Assembly: GCA_964020085.1 (NCBI GenBank)
Contig: OZ026600.1
Location: 6,639,848 to 6,703,847, forward strand
From: Micromussa lordhowensis
Lineage: Eukaryota > Cnidaria > Anthozoa > Scleractinia > Lobophylliidae
Length of the DNA stretch: 64,000 nt
Direction: 5' to 3'
Shown here in pieces: positions 1 through 12,162 of the stretch. A program made the translations under genes and the position numbers. The notes below the pieces were generated by a model. That model was not told the DNA's origin, ran no database searches, and saw nothing but the letters and a program-made list of their open reading frames with translations. How positions within the stretch are numbered: position 1 is the stretch's first letter; each line of letters starts with the position of its first letter.

Positions 1-76
1 TGGTGTTTCTTAGAGTTGCATTTTCTTTAATTATTTTAATTTCTTCTTCAGACATCAAGAACTGTGAGGCAGCCAT
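1..76 (-). CDS. Possible first coding exon of an unidentified gene, cut by the window edge
   Basis: On the minus strand an ATG in a good context (CAAAATGGCT) opens a frame of 25 codons that runs off the left edge. The peptide starts MAASQFLMSEEEI and continues as a Lys/Glu-rich helix. I do not recognise the family. It resembles the short acidic leader of coral recombinase-like or KIAA1958-like proteins, but 25 residues cannot decide this. Confidence 0.25.
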   Translation of the reverse strand, partial: MAASQFLMSEEEIKIIKENATLRNT

Positions 77-676
77 TTTGAAAATTAGACAGAGGTGAAT
101 ATAGCGGAATATGACACCATTCTTGAGAGTGCAAGAATTTCTATAATCACCATAGTAATTATACTAAAACAAATTATACCTCGCATTGAAGTGAAACTCA
201 TACAGTGCACTTAAGCTTATCATCACCTCTACGTAAAACATCATCGTGTAAAAATAACAAATGCGAAAAGCGAAACCTCCATGTTGAAGTAAACGCTTAC
301 AAAATGTAGCTAAACTTCAGAATACCTGGCCACTTATTTGCATCTTACTGAATAAGAATAGCAACTATATTGTTATATACCTCGTTCTTCAAAGCACACC
401 AACACATGAAATTAAAGTGGCCGGGTATTCTGAAGTTGCTCCAAACGCTTCATCCCTTTTACTACGTTATTGTAACTGGAAATACATCTACATGTATGCA
501 CTGTGATAAACAAAATTAATAACTACATTCTACAGGTAAAAATATCAGGATCCAGCAGTGAGAAATACAGCTACAGTTGTTATAAAGGAAAATATATAAC
601 ACGTGTAAACTTTATTAGCATGGTTCCAGTACATCCAATAGGTAGCTTAATTTAAGCTCAACATTCATCTACAAAC

Positions 677-951
677 CTCCAGTTTCCTTGGAATCCAGCC
701 ATGTCGCTGTCCGTAAGGCGGAGGCTCTTTCTTAACAGCTGAAACCTTTAACTAAACAATAGATCGTTAGTATTAATCTTTAAAAATCTAAATATGGCGA
801 TCGATCACTACTGAAAGCCTCACGACACTGATAAACTAATCCAACATGGCCGACACAAGTGCTACAAACACCAACCTCTTTGTAGGCTTTTTCTAAATCA
901 TCGTCTTCGTCCTTTTCGCGATAAGGAACGTGCAATGGTGCCGGAAGAAGA
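677..951 (-). CDS. SNW1: Two exons of an SNW1/SKIP-like splicing factor N-terminus (fragment?)
   Basis: The exon at 738-677 reads A-V-K-K-E-P-P-P-Y-G-Q-R-H-G-W-I-P-R-K-L-E, flanked by TTTCAG and a GTTTGT donor. The EPPPYGxRxGWIPR string is the diagnostic start of the SNW domain of SNW1/SKIP, a spliceosome (Prp19-related) and transcription co-regulator. An upstream exon, about 951-872, follows a pyrimidine-rich TTTCAG acceptor and encodes LLPAPLHVPYREKDEDDDLEKAYKE-type sequence, which suits the LPAP start of the family; splice phases (1 nt then 2 nt) fit. The following family exon (acidic/Gly-rich part) is not found between 676 and 1, where another ATG frame opens. This may therefore be a stranded 5' fragment or a gene with a rearranged 3' part. 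Motif identity is fairly sure; exon limits are inferred. Confidence 0.45.
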
Positions 952-2221
952 CTGAAATTGTTAAGAAGGATTTTGTTAGAAAAATATAACAGGAACATCT
1001 GTTAGATCGAAAAAACTTCGGAGAAATCATACCTTGCCAAAGACATTCTCGTGTTCTGAAAACGATCAACTCATTGCCAATCCCAGAGGTCCTCGCGTAC
1101 CGACAATCAGCCTCATTCCCAAGGTCCTCTTGGACGATTTAGGACCCTGGGAACGAGGTTGGGGCAGTGATGTTGACAAATTAAAGCTTCTGAATTTCCA
1201 CCTTCATGACAGTTGCTCGCGCTACAACCTCGATCTGGGCTTTCCTTGGGTGAATGTTGCGATCGGTGGACTCAGCATGCTGTTTAATTGCTGATTCGCT
1301 GTTGCTCGCGCGCTTGAATCATGTTTCGGTCCCGCTTGTTTTCCCCGACGTACGTAGGTGAATGGCCAGTCATGGCAGCTCACTGTTTTAGACGATCCCT
1401 TGGATCCGGTCGATCGTTGGTCGTTTCTTAGGCCTCTTATATCTAAGCTAAAGGCTGGACGAACGTGAAATTTCCGGAGGACGCGGCCCACGCGATTGGA
1501 CCCCTGCGATTGGACGCACCCGCCTGTAGGCTCGATTTCCGGCGCTCTCTCGTGTCAGGTCTACCCTCCCCGAGAAGTCGGGGGAGGAGCGCGGGCTCCT
1601 TTCCCGAACAGCGGCTGGTAATCGAGCCTACAAGTTACTCCAATCATTACTCCAATCTCGGACTAAACAATCGAACTTTCAGTAATCAAACCCTTATTCA
1701 ATCAAACTCTTGAATCGCAGTTCAGTTGGGTTCGATTACGAACGTTCAATTGACTGAGCCGGGCATTCAAAACTTGTTTCGACAGGTTTCCTAGTGTGGT
1801 CTCGAAAGACAACCGCTACATGAGTACCCAGGCTACAAACAAGACATTGATACAATTTCGTAGTATGATATCCTACATCTTCTTGTCTTTTGAATTTCCT
1901 ACAGCAATCAGATCTATGTTTGTACTGAAGTGCACAGACCTGGAGGGAAGTCCTATATAAAGCTGAGGACTGGCTGTTCGTCTTACCTTGTTTTAGAGGT
2001 TACAAAAAAAAACAGCGGTTTTGGTACCTCTTTATAGAGTGTCTGCGGCCAACGTCATCAAATTGTCAAATCCAAAGCTAAAGAGCCACTAAAGGTTTTT
2101 ATCCTCATCAGGCATAAGAGGTACCAAATTTATACCCGTTTACAACTCTCTAGCTCAATAGCATACTTCGTTTGGAAACTATCGCATAACGCGAAGATCG
2201 CGTTTGTCGAAAAATATACAC
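952..2221. other. No gene seen
   Basis: Short frames occur on both strands, but none shows codon bias, a family motif or flanking splice sites that make sense. The stretch is ordinary AT-rich intergenic DNA without an obvious repeat structure. Confidence 0.4.
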
Positions 2222-2359
2222 TTATCTCGTGATTCTTAACCATTTTAGGAGTTCAAGCATCACGAAAAGCGCTTTTGTAAATATTTTTTTTTGGTTCGAT
2301 TCAGATAATCAGTCGACTAGATAGCCAAAGTAAGTACCAGATGTTTAAACTACTTACTG

Positions 2360-2402
2360 GCCGCCATGTTGGAGAACTAAAGAGGTCCTCCAACATGGCG
2401 GC
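2360..2402. repeat. Short palindrome GCCGCCATGTTGGAG / CTCCAACATGGCGGC
   Basis: Two perfect 15-nt complementary arms around a 13-nt loop. The same GCCGCCATGTTGGA core recurs nearby (about 2787, 3594, 25545 and 25965), so it marks a dispersed family of foldback elements. Confidence 0.7.
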
Positions 2403-2559
2403 TCCATACTAGGTTCTGTAATTTTGTGCGGAACATTTCGACGAATAACTCAACTTTGGGACAACGCACACACCTTAAACTTGGAGAATCGTCTTCTTTG
2501 TTTATCGTCTACAATATCACAATTTTTTGACTTTATCCGATGCACGTTTTTTTTTATTT

Positions 2560-2683
2560 ATTTTCTATTGCGTGACAATGCACACACTCTCTATTGCTGG
2601 TTTTCAGTGTCACGCCATTCTAAATAAAAATCAAAACCGTTCAATAGATTAAGTCCAGAATCTGACAAAAGAAAGAAGGTAAG

Positions 2684-2716
<33 letters not shown>

Positions 2717-2836
2717 ATAATTTTTCTTATGCAAGATATGCGGAGAAATATTTTCCCCAAATTTATAGAGATTTGTATGGAGACGTCATGTTGGTGCCGA
2801 TCCGGATGGGCACTAACATGGTTGCCGGAAACCAAC

Positions 2837-2872
<36 letters not shown>

Positions 2873-3840
2873 AAAGTTATCTCTCGAGGAACTTAAAAAA
2901 AAACATTAAAATAATACTTTTTCTAATACAAGAACTGTTCAGATAGCCAAATTCCCCGAAATAAGTCCTGAAATAGGTCACTTTTTAACCAACACAGCCG
3001 TCATGTAAATGCCGCCGCACGCAAAAGCTTAAGAAATTCAAGCGTGGTCTATCACAAAACCAAGAACCCAGTCTGAGCAAAAATGTTTATGGATATTAGT
3101 TTTCAGCTGCTCTTATACATCATGAAAGTAAAATATCAGGAGGATCAATAGTTTTGTAGTTTGAATTTTAGTGACGTCATGTGAAAACCGGGAACAGAGG
3201 TTCTTTTCAAAATTTTCGACAAAGCTATTGCTGGTTTTCATGTGACGTCATCATTTTCCAAAACTAAAAATTACCAATCCTTATGAGGTTTTTGTTTCAT
3301 GAGATGTAAGACCCTCTAATGACTTGACGTTTTACAACGTTTCAGCCGGACAGGGCTTCTCATTTTGTTAGAGAAGACGTTTGAATTTCAGTGTTTTTGA
3401 GTTGCGTGACAGTGAAATGGCAGCGCGAGAGGGCTTTCACACAGGTCTAAAGAGGAGTTATCGCTCACGTTTTTGCTAACTGAACAGTTCTTGCAATAGA
3501 AGAAGTACTACTTTCAATGTGTCGGCGCTCTAGAGGAATAATTTTTCGTTTAAATGGTAAAACTCAATGACAGATGTTTTTGTCACTTTACGGCCGCCAT
3601 GTTGGAATTGGTGCCCCTTCGAAGGGCACCACCATGGCGTCTCCACACAAAACTCTATAAATTTGGGTGAAACACTTTTCCAAATAACGCGCGAATGAAA
3701 AACCGCACAGACCTAAATCTTGGCAAGGTTGTTTATGTATTAAACATCTATCATATCCCAGATTCTTGCCTCAATTTATTGAATGGTTACGATTTTTAGT
3801 TTTGATTGAGTGACAGTGCAAACCAGCCATACATCCTAAG
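2560..3840. mobile_element. Foldback (inverted-repeat) DNA element
   Basis: Long imperfect inverted arms: the segment about 2560-2950 (including the AAGAACTGTTCAGATAG end) pairs with about 3460-3840 (CTAACTGAACAGTTCTTGC and beyond). No transposase frame lies between them, so this is a non-autonomous element. The copy-B equivalent at 25.7-26.35 kb has lost the distal arm: its junction ACAAAGCTAT|GCATCC joins sequence that lies 600 bp apart here. Confidence 0.6.
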
Positions 3841-4291
3841 AGATACCAGATCCGCGTTTTCAACCCCTAAAAGATGCGATGACAGGCACAGCCCTCCTTT
3901 TAATATGGGATTGCCCAACCCAGGAGCCGATCATCATAGCTTAACTTCTTTCTTTTGTCTAAGAATACAAGTCAGGATTTAGGTTCATTTTGTTCACATT
4001 CCCCATTAGCAGAGCCAGACATACAATGAAAGTAGTCAAGTCAGTCCAAGAAGTTGAATTAAGTGATCAAATGGTGTCTTGTGTTGCTTCAAAAGAATTA
4101 GCAATCAAATCACAATACAATACAATAAAATGAATTTACTCTTACTTTAATGAGGGTATGATTTCTATTGAGCAATTTAATTATACATCAAATTAGAAAT
4201 AGTCTCATAGCATTTTGATGAAAACTGCTACTTATACCATTCCTGTCTCTGAAAATCAGAAAGATAACAAACTTCACTAGCATGAATCAAT

Positions 4292-4708
4292 CCTTAAGGC
4301 AGGGATAAACATGAAAGCCGTATTTTGGCTGGGTATTATGTTTTTAATGCAAATATCTTGTTTACATTTCAAACAATCAAGAATCTCTCTGCTCATCTCA
4401 CATATCTATGTTTTGGGTTGTTTTGTAAATTTTTTGGTGATTTTTAGGTATATTTGGAGAGATAGTTTTTCTCAAAGGATTAGTAAAATTGATGGAAATA
4501 GGAAATTTTGAAGATTTGTTGTTGTTTTAAAATTAGAGTTTGAAATTAAAAATTGGTAGATACACTCCAAACAGTTGCCCAACAACCTGGGGTGCCATTG
4601 TGCGGTCGGGCAACTGTCTGGTGGTGTTCCATAACCCTTTTTTTCCCTTTCAACCTCTCTTTAAACTTACCAAAATTTCACTTAAATTCAGGTTTACCCC
4701 CGCCTTAA
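4292..4708. other. 411-bp segment present only in copy A, bounded by CCTTAA
   Basis: Copy A reads CCTTAA-[segment]-CCTTAA, while copy B has a single CCTTAA at the equivalent point (about 26825). Either a 411-bp element inserted with a 6-bp target duplication, or copy B lost it by recombination at the 6-bp repeat. A 66-codon hydrophobic frame inside (4311-4511) has no other support and is not called as a gene. Confidence 0.6.
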
Positions 4709-5199
4709 TTTAACCGTGGGTGTTTTCTAGTGCCTAGGGGGAGGGGATCTTGATGCTCCCTTCCCAATCTCCAGAAGCGTTGGTTCAATAGAAATCAATC
4801 TTACATCATGTTAACTTTAGTGATCCTTGTGTCAATCATGACGTCATACCATGCCTAAATGACGTCCCTTTTCAAAACTTGCACCATCTTGATTGGATAC
4901 TATTTTTCCTGCTCCAAAGCTGACTTGATAACAAAACAGGAAAAATATAAAAATACAGAAAATGTATTTTTGGGGGAAGATTTTGGAATAACATATCTTT
5001 AACATCCAAACTCTAAAACAGACATTTAAACTGCCTTGAAACACCAAATTCACGTGAATCACCCTTTGAAAAAAGTCACGTGAACAAACAACTGAGATAT
5101 CAAAATGTTCCTTGATACATGTAGATTTTAGGGAAAGTAGCTGAAAGTCACAAAGGGTGACTGCTAAAATCTTGAATGCTTTGAAAAGTATGAAATCAG

Positions 5200-6055
5200 T
5201 GCTCGCACCACAGCGAGCACACGATCTTGCTGAGTAGGAAGAAAATAAACAAAGGAATGAAGAGTGAATAGTTTACCTTAGTCTCCTGTTGTCTTTTCTT
5301 ACGCAACCTGACAGGGAAAACCGCTACCTACCTGCGGAACACTGTAGCTCCAAACTCATACCTAGGCCCTTTCGCATTTCGAGTTTTTTGACACGACAAA
5401 TCTTTACAAACCCCTCCCCCGGTTGGCAGTACTTCTTGCGCGTGCGAAATCACCCGATCTCCGCACTAAAATAAAATGTGGCGAGCTAATACCTGAAGCG
5501 AGATTCCGCGATAGTAACTGGGAGCAGGGCACGGATTTTGCAAAGATTTGTCGTGTCAACAAAACATGTGTGGGAGGTGGAGGGGAGCTCGAGCGTGCAC
5601 TGGAAGATGTGTCTGGTACCGTGGTAACGGTACGATCATGTTACGAAAAGCGATTTGAGAAAACAAAAACTTTGCAAAAGTCGCTAAATTTCTCCGACTG
5701 TCGCAAAAGTATTCGAAAATAAATTCGGCCAAGTTGTAGACAAACCTCTCGACTTCTTTTTGTGTTTGGTTCCGTGAAAGCAAGGAACTTTAGAGATTGA
5801 AGTGAGGTTTCGGATTGCGTTCAAAATGCTTAGGCAAACAGTTGCCACTTTTGTCAAATTATTACAAAAATAAAAAAAATTGCAGGGCACGGAAGGGCCT
5901 AGGTACGAGTTTAGTGCTACAGTGTTCCGCAGGACTTGCAGTAGCGGTTTTCCCTGTAAGGTCACGTAAGAAAAGACAACAGGAGACAAAGGTAAACTAT
6001 TCATTCCTTTATTTACTCTCAGCAAGATCGTGTGCTCCCTGTGATCGCACTTTGT
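5200..6055. mobile_element. Foldback element with arms of about 150 bp
   Basis: The left arm (about 5200-5372; AGCGAGCACACGATCTTGCT through GGGAAAACCGCTAC and the CCTAGGCCC end) is the inverted complement of the right arm (about 5887-6055). Copy B has the same element at 27.35-28.25 kb. The interior codes for nothing recognisable. Confidence 0.7.
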
Positions 6056-6283
6056 CTAGAACTGACTATTCTAATCGATATAGATTTTGACGACAATTTT
6101 CTTCATCAATCATAACAATGACAATGTTGATATACTTAACAGATCGATATCAGAAAGCGATTGTCAGTTGTTAAAAATAAAAATAGTTTTACTTAGTGTT
6201 CTTCTCTAAAAAGTTTTTGAATGATATCAAGAGCACGCTGTGCAGACTGAAGAGCTGAAGCATCCTCGCCGTTCGCTTTTTGC

Positions 6284-6576
6284 TTCTCAAACTCATTAAT
6301 AATTCATCAAGCTAAAACAAAGAAAATCACAACCGTGAAGGAGGTTTTGATACCCGGTCTTAATTAGCATAGATTTTGACGATTTTACCTCTCGATTTTC
6401 TCCTTAGTTTTTGCTTCGATTGAGAAGATATATCAAACACTCGAGACAGTGTTTCATCGGCTATCCAAACACCTCGAATTTCGTCAAAAATACTCCGCTG
6501 CGCGTCGTATTTTTAGCTCTCTTCTCGGTGTTTGGATATCCCGATGAAACACTGTCGCTCGTGTTTGATATATTAC
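6284..6576. mobile_element. 293-bp palindromic insert inside the 3' end of the copy-A immune gene
   Basis: Copy B reads CTTTTTGC|ATCAACTCGAG without interruption. Copy A has 293 bp between these halves. The insert contains two arms (GATATATCAAACACTCGAG... at about 6427 and its complement ending near 6575), typical of a MITE. It separates the last divergent TPR unit from the rest of the reading frame, so it disrupts the gene. Confidence 0.75.
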
Positions 6577-6791
6577 ATCAACTCGAGTTCAAAGTAACTT
6601 TCAGCTACACTCCACTGTTCTTCCCCAAACAGTTTAAGCCTGATATCAAGTGCACGCTGTGTAGACTGAAGAGCTGAGGAAAAGTCGCCTCGTGCATTCT
6701 GTGTGGCTCCGAGTAAATGGTAACTGTCAGCTGTGCTTGAGTGTTCTTCTCCAAACAGTTCAAGCCTGATATCAAGTGCACGCTGTATAGA

Positions 6792-9700
6792 CTAAAGAGC
6801 TAAGGAATAGTCGCCTTGTGCATGCTGTGTGGTCCCGAGTGAATGGTAACTGTCAGCTGTGCTTGAGTGTTCTTCTCCAAACAGTTTAAGCCTGATATCA
6901 AGTGCACGCTGTGTAGAGTGAAGAGCTGAGGAATAGTCGCCTTGTGCATGCTGTGTGATCCCGAGTGAATGGTAACTGTCAGCTGTGCTTGAATGTTCTT
7001 CTCCAAACAGTTTAAGCATGATATCAAGTGCACGCTGTATAGACTGAAGAGCTAAGGAATAGTCGCCTTGTGCATGCTGTGTGGTCCCGAGTGATTCGTA
7101 ACTGTCAGCTGTGCTTGAGTGTTCTTCTCCAAACAGTTTAAGCCTGATATCAAGTGCACGCTGTGTAGAGTGAAGAGCTGAGGAATAGTCGCCTTGTGCC
7201 TGGTGTGTGATCCCGAGTGAATGGTAACTGTCAGCTGTGCTTGAGTGTTCTTCTCCAAACAGTTGAAGACTGATATCAAGTGCACGCTGTATAGACTGAA
7301 GAGCTGAGGAATAGTCGCCTTGTGCATGCTGTGTGATCCCGAGTGAATGGTAACTGACAGCTGTGCTTAAGTGTTTTTCTCCAAACAGTTTAAGCCTGAT
7401 ATCAAGTGCACGCTGTATAGACTGAAGAGCTGAGGAATAGTCGCCTTGTGCATGCTGTGTGGTCCCGAGTAAATGGTAACTGACAGCTGTGCTTGAGTGT
7501 TCGTCTCCAAACAGCTCAAGCCTGATATCAAGTGCAAGCTGTTTAGACTGAAGAGCTGAGATAAAGTCGCCTAGTTCATGCTGAGTGATCCCGAGTGAAT
7601 GGTAACTGACAGCTGTGCTTGAGTGTTTTTCTCCAAACAGTTTAAGCCTGATATCAAGTGCACGCTGTATAGACTGAAGAGCTGAGGAATAGTCGCCTTG
7701 TGCATGCTGTGTTGTCCCGAGTAAATGGTAACTGACAGCTGTGCTTGAGTGTTCGTCTCCAAACAGCTCAAGCCTGATATCAAGTGCACGCTGTTTAGAC
7801 TGAAGAGCTGAGATAAAGTCGCCTAGTTCATGCTGTGTGATCCCGAGTGATTCGCAACTGTCAGCTGTGCTTGAATGTTCTTGTCCAAACAATTGAAGCC
7901 TGATATCAAGTGCACGCTGTGTAGACTGAAGAGCTGAGGAATAGTCGCCTCGTGCATGCTGTGTGATCCCGAGTGAATGGTAACTGATAGCTGTGCTTGA
8001 ATGTTCTTCTCCAAACAGTTCAAGGCTGATATCAAGTGCACGTTGTTTAGACTGAAGAGCTGAGGAATAGTTGCCTTGCGCATAATTTGTGACCCCGAGT
8101 GAATGGTAACTGACAGCTGTGCTTGAGTGTTCATCTCCAAACCGCTCAAGCCTGATATCAAGTGCACGCTGTTTAGACTGAAGAGCTGAGATAAAGTCGC
8201 CTAGTTCATGCTGTGTGATCCCGAGTGAATGGTAACTGTCAGCTGTGCTTGAATGTTCTTCTCCGAACAGTTGAAGCCTGATATCAAGTGCACACTGTAT
8301 AGACTGAAGAGCTGAGGAATAGTCGCCTTGTGCATGCTGTGTGGTCCCGAGTGATTCGTAACTGTCAGCTGTGCTTGAGTGTTCTTCTCCAAACAGTTTA
8401 AGCCTGATATCAAGTGCACGCTGTATAGACTGAAGAGCTGAGGAATAGTTGCCTCGTTCATGCTGTGTGGTCCCGAGTGAATGGTAACTGTCAGCTGTGC
8501 TTGAATGTTCTTGTCCAAACAGTTGAAGCCTGATATCAAGTGCACGCTGTGTAGACTTAAGAGCTGACGAATAGTCGCCTCGTGCATGCTGTGTGATCCC
8601 GAGTGAATGGTAACTGTCAGCTGTGCTTGAATGTTCTTGTCCAAACAGTTGAAGCCTGATATCAAGTGCACGCTGTGTAGACTGAAGAGCTGAGGAATAG
8701 TCGCTTTGTGCATGCTGTGTGGTCCCGAGTGAATGGTAACTGACAGCTGTGCTTGAGTGTTCGTCTCCAAACAGTTGAAGCCTGATATCAAGTGCACGCT
8801 GTTTAGACTGAAGAGCTGAGATAAAGTCGCCTAGTTTATTCTGTGTGATCCCGAGTGAATGGTAACTGTCAGCTGTGCTTGAATGTTCTTCTCCAAACAG
8901 TTTAAGCCTGATACCAAGTGCACGCTGCAGAGACTGAAGAGCTGAGGAATAGTCGCCTTGTGCATGCTGTGTGATCCCGAGTGATTGGTAACTGACAGCT
9001 GTGCTTGAGTGTTTTTCGCCAAACAGTTTAAGCCTGATATCAAGTGCACGCTGTATAGACTGAAGAGCTGAGGAATAGTCGCCTTGTGCATGCTGTGTGG
9101 TCCCGAGTAAATGGTAACTGACAGCTGTGCTTGGGTGTTCGTCTCCAAACAGTTCAAGCCTGATATAAAGTGCACGCTGTTTAGACTGAAGAGCTGAGAT
9201 AAAGTCGCCTAGTTCATGCTGTGTGATCCCGAGTGAATGGTAACTGTCAGCTGTGCTTGAATGTTCTTCTCCAAACAGTTTAAGCTTGATATCAAGTGCA
9301 CGCTGTATAGACTGAAGAGCTGAGGTAAAGTCGCCTAGTTCATGCTGTGTGATCCCGAGTGAATGGTAACTGAGAGCTGTGCTTGAATGTTCTTCTCCAA
9401 ACAGTTTAAGCATGATATCAAGTGCACGCTGTATAGACTGAAGAGCTGAGATAAAGTCGCCTAGTTCATGCTGTGTGATCCCGAGTGAATGGTAACTGAG
9501 AGCTGTGCTTGAATGTTCTTCTCCAAACAGTTGAAGCCTGATATCAAGTGCTCGCTGTATAGACTGAATAGCTGAGGAATAGTCGCCTTGTGCATGCTGT
9601 GTGATCCCGAGTAAATGGTAACTGACAGCTGTGCTTGAGTGTTCTTCTCCAAACAGTTGAAGCCTGATATCAAGTGCACGCTGTATAGACTGAAGAGCTG

Positions 9701-10250
9701 AGGAATAGTCGCCTTGTGCATGCTGTGTAATCCCGAGTGAATTGTAACTGTCAGCTGTGCTTGAATGTTCTTTTCCAAACAGTTCAAGCCTGATATCAAG
9801 TGCACCCTGTAGAGACTGAAGAGCTGAGGAATAGTCGCCTTGTGCATGCTGTGTAATCCCGAGTGAATAGTAACTGTCAGCTGTGCTTGAATGTTCTTTT
9901 CCAAACAGTTCAAGCCTGATATCAAGTGCGCCCTGTTCAGACTGAACTGCCTCTGGATAGTTTTGCATTTTGAACTGATATTTTGCGTGGTCAGCATAGC
10001 TCTCTGCTAATGTTTCTTGATGAAGTGCAAGAGTCGCGAAGTTCCGTTCGTGGATTGGCGAATTCTCTTTGCCACTCTCGCATTCTTTAATTGCCTTCTC
10101 ATGATACATGATCCTTCCCGCGGACAGTTTGGATGCGTCTTCAGAGCTTGACACACTCTGAAGAATTCTATTGACATTGCGCTGAAAAGTAAATAAACCA
10201 TTTGAACTTCGGAGGAACGGTTTTTCCATCTTTTTTGCTATATTTAGCAC
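6792..10250 (-). pseudogene. TPR array of HEPN-NB-ARC-TPR gene, copy A (broken)
   Basis: This is the C-terminal sensor half of the copy-A immune gene. About 25 tandem 42-residue TPR units (126 bp each; consensus ALQSxQRALDIRLxLFGEEH) follow a linker matched in copy B. Kinesin-light-chain-type TPR arrays bind peptides or protein partners in the cytosol. The frame opens only downstream of a frameshift at about 10350 and ends at a TAG at 6792-6794, where copy B and neighbouring units have CAG. Roughly two more TPR units follow down to the ancestral stop at 6193, interrupted by the 293-bp insert. The start of this frame is therefore artificial. Copy B has 10 canonical units plus one divergent unit, so the array expanded here or shrank there by unequal exchange. 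Confidence 0.85.
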
Positions 10251-10600
10251 AGTGTTGTTTGTAGATTGCTTCGCGTCAGCATCAGATAGATGTTCTGTTG
10301 CTCCGCTTAAGAGACAAAGGACTTCTAATTTGAGTGGAGCATGAACCCTAACCCTAAGTTTTCGGAGTTTCTAAGGATCATTTCTTCTTCTCCATTGTCC
10401 CTGTCTGTATTTTCCATTGCAGGAATGATAAGAAGATTTGTATCTCCCACTGCTCTGCATTCCTCGAGCGCTTTGCTGTAGAACAGTGACGTTTTTGACG
10501 GGATCTTTATAAATCGATAATAAATAGCAAGTATCTGGAACATAATAATTCTTAGAATTCTCTGTTCGGGGGTGCCATCCATTAAGGAAAGAGCCTCTTG

Positions 10601-12162
10601 TTAGGGTTGAACTCCGTCCTCAGTTTTTCCGGTAACCAGTTGATAGATGCCGCTGTAACAAAGTTGTTTTCCTCTGTCATCACGCGTTACTGAAGAACAC
10701 GATGGCTCATACTTTCCTTCCGTAAGCAGCTGCATTGTCCTTCCATGAAAACCTGAAGGTACTTCAGTTAAAGCCAAGGAAACTAATAACTGCCTGTAGG
10801 TTGCGTTGTTCCCATCCTTCCTGGCTGCTTCAATTGCTGAATGGTAAATTTTGTTAATCTTTTCACCCTCCCACCAAAATAGGCTGTCTAGAAATAGCTC
10901 TGCCTTTACTAGAGCTTGAAAAGCATTGTCAGAAGTCTTGGAATCGTAACAGCCGTCTGTAAGACTGGTCAGGAAACTCTGTTCATGTTCATAGAACTCC
11001 AAAAATGCAGACATCGAATTTCCTGCCAAAAACTGCTCATTAAGCTTCTCGAATTGGGAGACGTAAAATGCATGCATGCGAGATTTGGCATTAACAATTG
11101 TTTCTTTCATTTCCTGTTCTCCCCTTTCTCTTGAAAAAGACTGAAGTAGTTTATGTATGGTAAATAATCCAGATTTGGAACCTGAATCGAGAAAAGATCT
11201 CCTCCGAAGGCTTTGCAAGATGTTTTTCGCTCCATGAATTAGTGACATACCTAGAACAGCTGCCGCAATCTTTAGATCGAAACTCTCTGGAAGAACACTC
11301 AAGGACACAAGAGCTTCTTTCTGTTGAGCAGAGAGTCTCTGAAATGAAGAGTCAAATAGGAGTTTCAGTCTTAGATGGCTTGGAAAATCTGGATTGTCCA
11401 ACATCTCCACAATATCATTACTCTGTGCACACCTCATGAAGTCATCTAGAGCTTGATTTCGTTCGTCAACATCATCTTCAGTAATAGAGGAACACAATAA
11501 CTTTATGGCCAAAGGTGCATGACCGCAGATTTGCTGAATTCGTCTGCAGTTTGAAGCGGTGGCACTTGGGAGTAATTTGTGAACCAGAGTTTGAGAGGAT
11601 ACCTCATCCAATGGACAAATTCTTACTGCCTGGTGACCTTGGAATCGAACATTCATAAACTCTAACGATTCCCTTGTGGTTATAACAAATGTCACTTTCT
11701 CAGTTCGTCTGAGAATTTCTTCGAGGAAATGTATGAAATCTTCTTTGACTTTTGCCATTCCACTTTCCAGTAACTCATCAGCATTATCAAGAATTAGAAA
11801 AAAAGGATCTGAAATCTCGTTAAAAAGTTGTAGAAGCTCATCATCAAGTGAAAGGCGCTGTTGTTGTTGTTGGCCAGTTGTGGCAGGTCGTCTAAAAAAG
11901 CTAAGAAGCTTGGACGTCAGATCAGCTTTTGACTGAAGTCCTCGTAAGGAGAGGAAGTACACGGGTAATCCCTGCGACTCGAGATGATGTCCAACAGCGA
12001 TTGCAACCGACGTTTTTCCGAATCCTGGCGAACCCCAGATCGACACGATTCGGGTAGATTCAGAAGTGACGTGACCAGTGATTTCTTCACACTCCCTCTG
12101 GCGGCCCGTGAAATGTGAAACCATTGAAGGAAGACATGACTTGGGCAGGGATGACTTCGCAT
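10601..12162 (-). pseudogene. NB-ARC ATPase part of HEPN-NB-ARC-TPR gene, copy A (broken)
   Basis: This exon begins after the acceptor TTTAATAG at 12163 and carries the nucleotide-binding switch of an NLR-like receptor. It shows GRQREC at the domain start, P-loop GSPGFGKTS, Walker B FFLILDNADELL, a sensor-like ITTRES motif and a GxP motif CGHAPLAIKLL. The frame stops at TAA (10601-10603), where copy B reads Leu-Leu; two substitutions create the stop and a TTAGGG word. Past it the old frame continues as 10582-10325 until a net +8 nt change at 10344-10358 shifts it again. Together with the TPR nonsense codon and the MITE this makes copy A a pseudogene, unless read through or expressed as pieces. 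Confidence 0.85.

Noticed and set aside
4311..4511. 66-codon hydrophobic ORF as a membrane protein gene
   Set aside because: AT-rich chance frame inside a segment missing from copy B; no conserved context.
6800..9997. Long alternate-frame ORFs with repeated HLISGLNCLEKN / QAQLTVTIHSG peptides
   Set aside because: They are shifted readings of the 126-bp TPR repeat, which lacks stops in that frame. The true frame has the TPR motif.
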